Shown here one piece after another: positions 7,195 to 13,736 of a DNA stretch of 13,736 bases. The position numbers and the translations under genes were made by a program. Below the pieces are notes generated by a model. The model ran no database searches, was not told the origin of the DNA, and was given only the letters and a program-made list of their open reading frames with translations. This stretch comes from CAYVBJ01 sp964517005 (GTDB taxonomy: Bacteria > Bacteroidota > Rhodothermia > Balneolales > Balneolaceae), in assembly GCA_964517005.1 (NCBI GenBank), contig CAZFAJ010000073.1, positions 1 to 13,736 on the forward strand, in the 5' to 3' direction. Positions within the stretch are counted from its first letter, which is position 1, and each line of letters begins with the position of its first letter.

Positions 7195-8421
7195 ATGAAA
7201 AAAATGACCCAATTCATAAAACAGTTGTTTCGGCTACTGGTTATCCCGTTCGTTGTCTTACTATCTGGCTGTTCTGAAAATGACATTGTTCCGGCAGAAC
7301 AAGAAGTACCATCCCCGCCGTCAGTCACTGAATCCGCCGAAGAAGAGGTAAGGATTGTAACTCTGACGGAAGAAGATGCGGCTAAATTAAGTATCAAAAC
7401 AGATACTGTTAAGCGGGAAATTGTTACCTATTCAATCATGGCGCCCGGGGAGGTGATGGCTGCACCTGATCATATTTCAGTATTAAGTACACCAGTCGAT
7501 GGTCGAATTGTAAAAATTTATGCGCACGAAGGAGAGGAAGTGAAAAAAGGTGATCCGCTGCTGGAGATGGAAAGTCTTGAATTTGCAGATCTGGTTGCAA
7601 CATTTGTAGAATCACAGGCCGAGAAAGAGTACCTGGATCAGCAGGTTGAGCGTCTGTCAAGGCTTGTGGAGCAGAAAATAAGTCCGCAGAGTGCATTAGA
7701 CAGAGCAAGGGCAGATTTAACCAGGTCCGGGGCAAGAGTTCATGCATCAAGTGCAAGATTGAGGGCTGTTGGTATTGATGACCGGCAGCTGCAGCAATGG
7801 AGTGATATAAACGAAGGTGAACGGGCCACACTTACCATGTACGCAGCCATAGACGGGAAAATTAATCACCACCAGATAGATCTTGGACAGGCAGTGAGTG
7901 CGAATGATATGCTGCTGGATATTGTAAATAACAAGCAGGTGCTTGCACGTGGTTTTGTTGCACCTGAGGATATTGCCTACCTGAAGCCCGGAGCTAAAGT
8001 TACCATCTCGCAAAAAACAAATAAAGAGACAGCACGCAGTGACTTATCCCTCGAAGCTGAGATTACGACCATAAATCCAGGACTGGACCGGGAAAACCGG
8101 TCAATTATTGTCAATTCTATCATTAATACACGGAACCAGTGGCCGGTTATCGGGCAAAGTATAAGGCTTGAGTATGAAGCAACAACCCCGGAAGCTATGA
8201 TTGAAATACCTCTTTCAGCTGTTCAGTTTGAAGGAAAAGAGGCAACTGTTTTTGTGAAACGTGATGAACTGACCTACGAAAAGAGGACGGTCAGGCTGCA
8301 GCGAATGTTACAGGAATCTGTCATCATAGAGTCGGGTTTGACGCCGGGCGAGGAAGTTGCTGTTTCCCAGGTTTTCAGTTTGAAAGCACTGGGTAAGTTT
8401 GAAGAATTTGCGGAGGATTGA
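7195..8421 (+). CDS. RND efflux periplasmic adaptor lipoprotein (CzcB-like, HlyD family)
   Basis: A 408-residue membrane-fusion protein linking the inner-membrane pump to the outer-membrane channel. The signal peptide ends in a lipobox LSGC with Cys26 as the lipid-anchored residue. It is followed by a Pro/Glu-rich linker (about 30-50), a barrel-sandwich half-motif around TPVDGRIVKIYAHEGEEVKKGDPL, an alpha-hairpin of about residues 129-192, the second half-motif (AAIDGKINHHQIDLGQAVS), then beta-barrel and membrane-proximal domains (GLTPGEEVAV near the end). There is no CusF-like or YHS metal-binding extension. ATG 7195 is preferred over GTG 7189 because GGAG at 7186-7189 sits at good spacing for it and it begins the signal peptide. 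The gene is translationally coupled: 2 bases after the channel gene, 3 before the pump. Confidence 0.93.
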   Translation: MKKMTQFIKQLFRLLVIPFVVLLSGCSENDIVPAEQEVPSPPSVTESAEEEVRIVTLTEEDAAKLSIKTDTVKREIVTYSIMAPGEVMAAPDHISVLSTPVDGRIVKIYAHEGEEVKKGDPLLEMESLEFADLVATFVESQAEKEYLDQQVERLSRLVEQKISPQSALDRARADLTRSGARVHASSARLRAVGIDDRQLQQWSDINEGERATLTMYAAIDGKINHHQIDLGQAVSANDMLLDIVNNKQVLARGFVAPEDIAYLKPGAKVTISQKTNKETARSDLSLEAEITTINPGLDRENRSIIVNSIINTRNQWPVIGQSIRLEYEATTPEAMIEIPLSAVQFEGKEATVFVKRDELTYEKRTVRLQRMLQESVIIESGLTPGEEVAVSQVFSLKALGKFEEFAED

Positions 8422-8424
8422 TAT

Positions 8425-11400
8425 ATGCTAAAAAACCTTATTGATTTTAGCCTGAAGCAGAAGTTTATCGCCATTTCGCTGGTTGTTTTGATGGCGTTCG
8501 GTGGTGTCAGGTCTTTAATGAATATTCCTATCAACTCCCTGCCTGATGTAACACCCGAACAGGTTTTGGTGATTACAAAAGCAGGCAGATATTCTCCTTT
8601 TGATGTGGAACGGCTGGTCAGCTATCCGATAGAAACGGCTATGAACGGTTTGCCCGATATTCGTGAAGTCCGGTCAATTTCCCAGTTTGGACTATCAGCA
8701 GTAACCATTGTATTTGAAGAGGGTACAGATATCTATTTTGCCAGGCAGCTTGTCAGCCAGCGGGTGCAAAGCATAGCGGGAGAACTCCCGGAAGGTGTGT
8801 CAACTCCTCAATTAGGTCCTATCTCAACTGCAATGGGCGAAATTGTTCAGTATGTTGTAAGAGGCAGCGGGTATTCTCTTACTGAACTTCGCACCATCCA
8901 GGACTGGATTATAGCGCCACAGCTAAAAACGGTTCAGGGAGTGACAGAAATAAATTCATTTGGAGGTTTTGTAAAGCAGTATGAGGTTCAGGTAAAACCC
9001 GGAAAACTGCGAATGTATGGGGTGGGATTACAAGAGATTTCAGATGCTATTGCCAATAATAACAGTGTATCTGGTGGCAATTTTCTGGAACACAACAGGG
9101 AGCAGTATATCATCCGCGGGTTTGGCCAGATTTCCAGGGCCGAAGATATCGAAGAGATCATTATTTCGAACCTCGATGGCAGGCCTGTTTTTTTGAAAGA
9201 CCTGGCGAGAGTGAGCCTTGGAAGACAATTGCGGCAGGGCGCGGTGACACAGGATGGAAATGGTGAGGTAGTTACCGGAATTGTTATGATGCTGAGAGGC
9301 GGGAATGGCCGTGAAGTGATCAGTGCAATTGATGAGCGGATTGATGAGGTGAATCAAAGCCTTCCCGAAAATGTAATTATCGAAAAATTTTATGACCAGG
9401 CCGATCTGGTTGAACGGACAACTTCAACAATAACAACTAACCTGGTAGAGGGTGGATTCTTTGTGATAGCAGTATTGCTGCTGTTATTGGGGGAGATTTC
9501 CGGTGCCCTGATTGTCGCTTCCGTAATTCCACTATCGATGTTATTTGCATTTATCGGGATGGAACAGATTGGCCTTGCAGCGAATCTGATGAGTTTGGGT
9601 GCGATCGATTTTGGAATGGTGGTTGACGGGTCGGTCGTAATGGTTGAAAATGTTGTTCACAGATTGAATGAGAATCCTAAAAAGCGAAAGATTGATGTGA
9701 TCCGAAAAGCAGCTCACCAGGTTGCGCGCCCCATATTTTTCGGTGTTCTGATTATCCTGATGGTTTATGTTCCCATCATGACATTCTCAGGCATGGAAGG
9801 GATATTGTTCAGGCCCATGGCCATTACGGTTGCAACCGCCGTTTTCGGGTCCCTGATTCTGGCCCTCGTCTATGTTCCGGCAATGACAGCCATTGTTTTC
9901 AGAAAAGGTGTAAAGATCAGGAAAAACTACATCATCAACTGGCTCAAGCCACGGTACCAGACATTCCTTGAAAAGAGCCTGGATCATAAAGCAGTAACAA
10001 TCTCCGCAGCTCTTGTGGTTTTTGGTTCCTCGCTGGTAATTATCCCTTTTCTGGGAACGGAATTTTTGCCTGAACTGGATGAGGGGTCCATTTTGGTTGA
10101 GCAGATCCGGATGCCATCTGTCACTCTTGAAGAGTCGGTGACCAATGCAGACTGGCTGGCTGGTGAATTGAAGAAGAACATCCCGGAAATTAAGACTGTA
10201 GTTCCAAAGACCGGCCGGTCGGACCTTGCCAATGACTGGATGGGCGTACATCAAACCGATGTCTGGATTTTGTTACACCCGATGAGTGAGTGGAGAGAAG
10301 ATGTGACTAAAGAGAGCATCATTGAAATGATACGGCCTTACCTGGAGACGGAACCCGGACTCTCTTACAATTTTACACAGCCAATAGCGATGAGGGTGGA
10401 TGAATTAACGAGTGGTGTTAAGTCGGATATTGCTGTAAAAGTGTTTGGTGAAGAGCTGGATGTACTAAATAATATCGGGGAGAATATTGTCTCAATCCTG
10501 GGAGAGCTGCCGGAAACAAATAACTATTTTCTTGAACAATCCACAGGCCAGCCGTATCTGAATGTAGAAATTGACCGCGAGGCTGTTGCCGCATACGGGT
10601 TGAACGTAGCGAACGTGCAGCGAGTTGTGGAAACGGGAATCGGCGGATCAACAGTCAGTGAAGTATTTGAAGGCCAGCGGCGATTCGATATTGTAGTGCG
10701 TTATCCCGAAAATATGAGAAATTCGTTTGCTGAAATTATGGAAGTTCCTGTTCGTCTGCCGGACGGCGGATTTATCCCCCTGAAACGAGTGGCTGAAATA
10801 CGTGCAGAGGAAGGGCCCCGCGAAATTGCCCGTGAAGATAATTGGCGACGGGTCATCGTGGGTATCAATATCGGTGATATTGACATTGGAACCTATGTGG
10901 CAAATTTAAGAGAAGCCATTGAGTCGGAAGTTGATATTCCGGGTGGATATTTTGTTCGGTACGGGGGTGAATTTGAAAACCAGCAGCGTGCAATGCAGCA
11001 TCTCTATATTGTAGTTCCCGTCTCCCTGTTGATCATTCTGGGACTGCTTTACCTCATGTTCGGATATTTGCGTTTTACGTTTCTGATCCTTCTGAACCTC
11101 CCGTTTGCCCTCTCAGGTGGTATTTTTATTCTCTGGATACGCGGACTCTATTTGTCTGTATCAGCAAGTATCGGGTTTGTGGCCCTGTTTGGGGTTGCTG
11201 TGTTAAACGGGATTGTGCTGGTTGCACATCTAAATGAATTGAGGCAGGACGGGCTTGGCCTCAGGAAAGCTGTGCTGGAGGGAGCTGCCGACCGCCTGAG
11301 ACCTGTACTGATGACGGCACTTGTGGCAAGCCTTGGGTTTATTCCAATGGCATTTAATACAGGCCCCGGTTCCGAAGTTCAAAGGCCGCTTGCATCAGTA

Positions 11401-11556
11401 GTAATTGGCGGACTCGTCACGGCCACCATGCTTACCTTGCTTGTTCTGCCAACGTTGTATCACTGGATGGAAAAAGACAGGAAAGTTCCGGCTGCTGTTG
11501 ATAGTGAAACCCTGTTCAGTAAAGAAGATCAGAAAAAAAATAAAAGTGAAGATTGA
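8425..11556 (+). CDS. czcA: CzcA/CusA-family heavy-metal efflux RND transporter
   Basis: A 1043-residue inner-membrane proton/metal antiporter of the heavy-metal RND type. TM1 is about 13-31, then a large periplasmic loop to about 335, TM2-6 about 340-500, TM7 about 523-541, a second loop to about 858 and TM8-12 to about 1020. The TM4 proton-relay signature DFGMVVDGSVVMVEN carries Asp395, Asp401 and Glu408, matching D402, D408 and E415 known in Cupriavidus CzcA. The porter domain has QPIAMRVDEL and SGVKSDIAVKVFG, typical of CzcA/CnrA. By hand alignment the three CusA copper-site methionines (573, 623, 672) correspond to Glu559, Gln610 and Glu660, so divalent Zn/Co/Cd/Ni is more likely than Cu/Ag. 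The start has GGAGG at 8412-8416, eight bases before ATG. The C-terminus is Lys/Asp/Glu-rich and cytoplasmic. No defect is visible. Confidence 0.95.
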   Translation: MLKNLIDFSLKQKFIAISLVVLMAFGGVRSLMNIPINSLPDVTPEQVLVITKAGRYSPFDVERLVSYPIETAMNGLPDIREVRSISQFGLSAVTIVFEEGTDIYFARQLVSQRVQSIAGELPEGVSTPQLGPISTAMGEIVQYVVRGSGYSLTELRTIQDWIIAPQLKTVQGVTEINSFGGFVKQYEVQVKPGKLRMYGVGLQEISDAIANNNSVSGGNFLEHNREQYIIRGFGQISRAEDIEEIIISNLDGRPVFLKDLARVSLGRQLRQGAVTQDGNGEVVTGIVMMLRGGNGREVISAIDERIDEVNQSLPENVIIEKFYDQADLVERTTSTITTNLVEGGFFVIAVLLLLLGEISGALIVASVIPLSMLFAFIGMEQIGLAANLMSLGAIDFGMVVDGSVVMVENVVHRLNENPKKRKIDVIRKAAHQVARPIFFGVLIILMVYVPIMTFSGMEGILFRPMAITVATAVFGSLILALVYVPAMTAIVFRKGVKIRKNYIINWLKPRYQTFLEKSLDHKAVTISAALVVFGSSLVIIPFLGTEFLPELDEGSILVEQIRMPSVTLEESVTNADWLAGELKKNIPEIKTVVPKTGRSDLANDWMGVHQTDVWILLHPMSEWREDVTKESIIEMIRPYLETEPGLSYNFTQPIAMRVDELTSGVKSDIAVKVFGEELDVLNNIGENIVSILGELPETNNYFLEQSTGQPYLNVEIDREAVAAYGLNVANVQRVVETGIGGSTVSEVFEGQRRFDIVVRYPENMRNSFAEIMEVPVRLPDGGFIPLKRVAEIRAEEGPREIAREDNWRRVIVGINIGDIDIGTYVANLREAIESEVDIPGGYFVRYGGEFENQQRAMQHLYIVVPVSLLIILGLLYLMFGYLRFTFLILLNLPFALSGGIFILWIRGLYLSVSASIGFVALFGVAVLNGIVLVAHLNELRQDGLGLRKAVLEGAADRLRPVLMTALVASLGFIPMAFNTGPGSEVQRPLASVVIGGLVTATMLTLLVLPTLYHWMEKDRKVPAAVDSETLFSKEDQKKNKSED

Positions 11557-11570
11557 AATAAATATTGCTG

Positions 11571-11596
11571 ATATCTGCTTCATTGAAAGCAGATGT
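11571..11596 (+). terminator. Strong hairpin after the efflux operon, possible terminator or mRNA-stabilising stem
   Basis: ATCTGCTT (11573-11580), a six-base loop and AAGCAGAT (11587-11594) form a perfect eight-pair stem, extendable by two pairs (one T-G) to 11571-11596. It begins 14 bases after the pump stop codon. No T-tract follows on either strand, so it may protect the 3' end of the operon mRNA rather than terminate by itself. Confidence 0.45.
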
Positions 11597-11753
11597 GTAA
11601 TATTAAAACGGATATATAATTGCCCCTTGCTTGCATCTGATTTACGAATATATTCCGGAGATAATTATGGTGAGAAGATATTTGTTTGCACATGATTTGA
11701 TACTTTAATCGTAAATTAATTACAGGCTGTTCAGCTTTTTGTCCAGGGAGTTT

Positions 11754-11800
11754 CACGCGGAGGGTGCAAAGGTGCGAAGCCCGCGAAGTTTTTTGCAAAG
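11754..11800. repeat. Imperfect 9-base tandem repeat, consensus NNNGCRAAG
   Basis: Successive units are CACGCGGAG, GGTGCAAAG, GTGCGAAG (one base short), CCCGCGAAG and a 12-base TTTTTTGCAAAG, preceded by GAGTTT. The pattern resembles the CACGCRGAG/GCGCAAAG short-period repeats that I recall from intergenic DNA of many bacteria. It is non-coding and has locally higher G content than its surroundings. Function is unknown. Confidence 0.6.
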
Positions 11801-11968
11801 AACTCAGAAATCGTTTCCGTTTCCTGCATTCAAAATGTCTGTTGTACTAAACAGATTGTACTTAAAAGATTTTCATAATTTTCAGTTTTTTGGTTTCGAT
11901 GGAACTTGACTGTTTGAAATATTGGAATTAGATTGATTTCCAACTATTTAACAAATCATAAAAAATCA

Positions 11969-13132
11969 ATGTACAGAAACCAAACTGTATTCATTCTGTT
12001 GATTGTAATCCTTGCTGCCTGTTCCGGCGGGGAAGAGATTGAGATTCCCGAAGAGATTGCGTCCATTGAAAATTTAACAGTCTACGAGCTGCCTGAAAAC
12101 CCGCCTTCAGAGATTAACTTTATACCGGAAGTGAGTTTTGGTGATACTGATGAACTCATTATCGGAGGGGTAGGCGGTGCAACTGCTGATGAACGCGGAC
12201 GGGTCTTTATTGCTGACAGAGATCAAAATACGATTCACGCATTTGATGCAGACGGAAATTACCTGCAATCGTTGGGTAAAGAGGGAAAAGGCCCGGGCGA
12301 ATTTGGAAGCCTGGCATTTCTTCAGCTGAGTGATGACTTTCTGCATGCAATGGATTTTAGTCAGCGCCGGGTGAATGTTTTCTCCCTGGAGACACTGGAG
12401 TTTTCTCACACCTTTAGCCTGATGAATGAAGAGCGGCAAATTGAGGAGTTAACCGGCAGATTTCCGGGCTCGTATTTACCACTCGATAAAAACCGGTATC
12501 TGGTTTCATTTTCACAGCCATTCCGCTCCGGCGATCTTGAAGATGAACGATCCGTTTTATATTACATACTCGACAGTGAAGGCAAAGTGATCTCTGATAG
12601 AATTTTAAAGACAAAAATGGGAGAATTTTTAATGGAACGCAGCGGGGACAGTTTCATGGTTTGGGTATCACCGTTTGGAGCAAACTCACTTGTTGAATTA
12701 TCAGAGAACGGTACTATTTTTACCGCATGGTCGAGAGATTTTTTAATACATAAATATAACACCGATGGCGAAAAATCAGGGGCTAATTACTATCCTTTTC
12801 AAAACGCTCCGCTGGACAGAGATGAAGCAATCAACTATAATGAAGATGAGAATTACCAGCGAATGGTGCGAAATTCTGAAATACCTGCTACCTGGCCGGC
12901 GCTGATTTCCATGAAGTCAGATGATCATAACCGCCTCTGGATCTCAACCATTGTTGAAGATCAGGATGTGTATCAGTGGTGGGTTTTAGACGAAAACGGC
13001 GAACCGCTTGCCACATTCACATGGCCGCGTTCCCAAACCGTTGAAGATATCAAAAACGGGTATGTATATGTCCGAGAGACTGATGATATGGGACTGGCAA
13101 AAGTTGTGAGGTACCGGGTTGATGGGTTGTGA
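11969..13132 (+). CDS. Six-bladed beta-propeller (NHL-like) lipoprotein
   Basis: A 387-residue envelope lipoprotein. The signal peptide (MYRNQTVFILLIVILAAC) ends in lipobox LAAC with Cys18, followed by an acidic linker. Residues from about 55 on form a six-bladed propeller of the NHL/PF17170 type. Its first blades read GRVFIADRDQNTIHAFDADG (77-96), then LGKEGKGPGEF and the LHAMDFSQRRVNVFS turn; a late blade reads DDHNRLWIST. Such proteins are abundant in Bacteroidota and Balneolota, and their ligands are mostly unknown; no catalytic residues can be named. ATG 11969 is preferred over TTG 11933 because it starts the signal peptide directly; there is no clear ribosome site. The next gene is a paralogue in the same direction. 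Confidence 0.85.
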   Translation: MYRNQTVFILLIVILAACSGGEEIEIPEEIASIENLTVYELPENPPSEINFIPEVSFGDTDELIIGGVGGATADERGRVFIADRDQNTIHAFDADGNYLQSLGKEGKGPGEFGSLAFLQLSDDFLHAMDFSQRRVNVFSLETLEFSHTFSLMNEERQIEELTGRFPGSYLPLDKNRYLVSFSQPFRSGDLEDERSVLYYILDSEGKVISDRILKTKMGEFLMERSGDSFMVWVSPFGANSLVELSENGTIFTAWSRDFLIHKYNTDGEKSGANYYPFQNAPLDRDEAINYNEDENYQRMVRNSEIPATWPALISMKSDDHNRLWISTIVEDQDVYQWWVLDENGEPLATFTWPRSQTVEDIKNGYVYVRETDDMGLAKVVRYRVDGL

Positions 13133-13153
13133 GAAATAGGAAATGGAGATAGG

Positions 13154-13181
13154 CAGTCGGCTATCAGCTGTCAGCTTTCAG
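13154..13181. repeat. Imperfect 7-base tandem repeat, consensus CTNTCAG
   Basis: CAGTCGG, CTATCAG, CTGTCAG and CTTTCAG follow one another without gaps, then CAGG and a T-rich stretch (13189-13200). It lies 22 bases after the stop of the lipoprotein gene. The unit resembles the TATCAGCTATCAGCTTTCAG type of dispersed intergenic repeat that I recall in other bacteria. It may also contribute weak stem pairing (GCTG 13167-13170 with CAGC 13179-13182) before the T-rich run, but it is not a clear terminator. Confidence 0.55.
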
Positions 13182-13298
13182 CAGGTGTCTTATTTTTTAT
13201 CTACTTGTTTCGGATTTCATTCACTTATTCTAAAACTATTTTTGTTACTCAGTCGTCTCTTCACCAAACCTGAATTCTAACTCATTTTTATTGAAGAC

Positions 13299-13736
13299 AT
13301 GACTATGCTAAAACCTGCTTTTTTACTCTTTTTCTCTATTTTCGTGAACGGTCTATTTATCAGCGACATATCGGCTCAGCCGCAGGAAGGTCCCCAAGAT
13401 CTTTCGTCCCTTGAAAACCTGGTCCGGTTTGATGTGAATAATGCATCTATTTCTGAAATTTCATTCAATAATTCGGTTACCTTTACCAATCCATCTTTAA
13501 TCATGGGTCAAATCACCGAAGTGGCTGTGGATGAAAACGGGCGTGTGTTTATTGCCGATCGTGATAACTCTTCCATCTATCTATTCGATCAGGATGGCAG
13601 CTATGTGACAACCATTGGAAGGGCAGGCGACGGCCCCGGTGAGTTTCGTACACTTCGAAATATCGCTGCCGGCAGCGGGCATCTTCATGCGTTTGATATG
13701 TCGCAGCGGCGTATTACCCGGTTCGACGTCGAAACC
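13299..13736 (+). CDS. Secreted beta-propeller protein, paralogue of the upstream lipoprotein (partial)
   Basis: The frame is open from ATG 13299 to the last base (146 codons), so the 3' part is missing. The N-terminus is a Sec signal peptide (MTMLKPAFLLFFSIFVNG) cut near ISA/QPQ, with no lipobox cysteine, so unlike its neighbour this protein is likely released or held by other means. Residues 81-89 (GRVFIADRD), then GDGPGEF and LHAFDMSQRR, match the upstream lipoprotein almost blade for blade; by hand about half of roughly 70 residues are identical. This points to tandem duplication followed by a change of export signal. ATG 13305 is an alternative start, since the signal peptide works from either. 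Confidence 0.85.
   Translation, partial: MTMLKPAFLLFFSIFVNGLFISDISAQPQEGPQDLSSLENLVRFDVNNASISEISFNNSVTFTNPSLIMGQITEVAVDENGRVFIADRDNSSIYLFDQDGSYVTTIGRAGDGPGEFRTLRNIAAGSGHLHAFDMSQRRITRFDVET

Larger units (their letters stand above)
11557..11968. other. Intergenic region between the efflux operon and the beta-propeller lipoprotein
   Basis: About 410 bases with no credible gene. It holds a hairpin just after the pump gene (11571-11596), a 9-base-period repeat (11754-11800), and an AT-rich part (11860-11968) that presumably includes the promoter and leader of the next gene. A consensus promoter could not be picked out. Confidence 0.5.

Noticed and set aside
9787..10254. Long reverse-strand open frame (155 codons) inside the pump gene
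   Set aside because: It is antisense to a fully conserved CzcA region, with no recognisable protein pattern and no signal or domain; it is a by-product of codon bias.
11667..11708. Thirteen-codon open frame with GGAG six bases upstream
   Set aside because: Too short to judge, no promoter, no recognisable peptide; a chance GGAG-ATG pairing is likely.
11754..13181. CRISPR array
   Set aside because: The short repeats have 7- and 9-base periods with no spacers, and no cas gene is nearby.

Overview
The window reads as ordinary chromosomal DNA from a Gram-negative bacterium of the Bacteroidota/Balneolota kind. The reasons are an outer-membrane barrel protein, a CzcCBA-type three-part efflux pump, lipoproteins with lipoboxes, secreted six-bladed beta-propeller proteins in tandem, AT-rich leaders and mostly weak Shine-Dalgarno sites. 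Balneolaceae is my best guess; it is an inference from gene style, since no rRNA or other phylogenetic marker is present. No phage, transposase, integrase, CRISPR array, tRNA or rRNA was found.

Layout, left to right. Positions 1-57 may be the tail of an upstream gene. After an AT-rich intergenic stretch comes a secreted protein (410-1654, +) that joins an outer-membrane barrel, a coiled coil and a SPOR domain, probably an envelope tether to peptidoglycan. It converges on yjbQ (1683-2102, -). yjbQ is divergent from a small helical protein (2266-2856, +) that looks distantly like the ferritin-like DUF892/YciF family but seems to lack the metal ligands. Next is a short-chain dehydrogenase-like gene (2996-3772, -) in which the catalytic Tyr and Lys are replaced by Ser and Arg. 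It is divergent from typA/bipA (3919-5736, +), a ribosome-associated GTPase.

The centre of the window is a tight three-gene operon (5948-11556, +): outer-membrane channel, lipoprotein periplasmic adaptor and CzcA-type proton-driven pump, with gaps of 2 and 3 bases. Together they would span both membranes and export divalent metal ions such as Zn, Co, Cd or Ni. All three CusA copper-binding methionines appear to be replaced, which argues against Cu/Ag. No metal-sensing regulator is encoded in the window.

The right end holds two tandem, related beta-propeller genes, one a lipoprotein (11969-13132) and one with a standard signal peptide that runs off the window (13299 onward). They are separated and preceded by two different short-period imperfect tandem repeats (9-base and 7-base units), which look like dispersed intergenic elements.

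I found no convincing new multi-gene system. The items most worth a second look are the barrel/coiled-coil/SPOR fusion, the SDR without its catalytic pair, the ligand-poor ferritin-like protein, the two intergenic repeats, and several well-formed dyads in divergent or convergent spacers.
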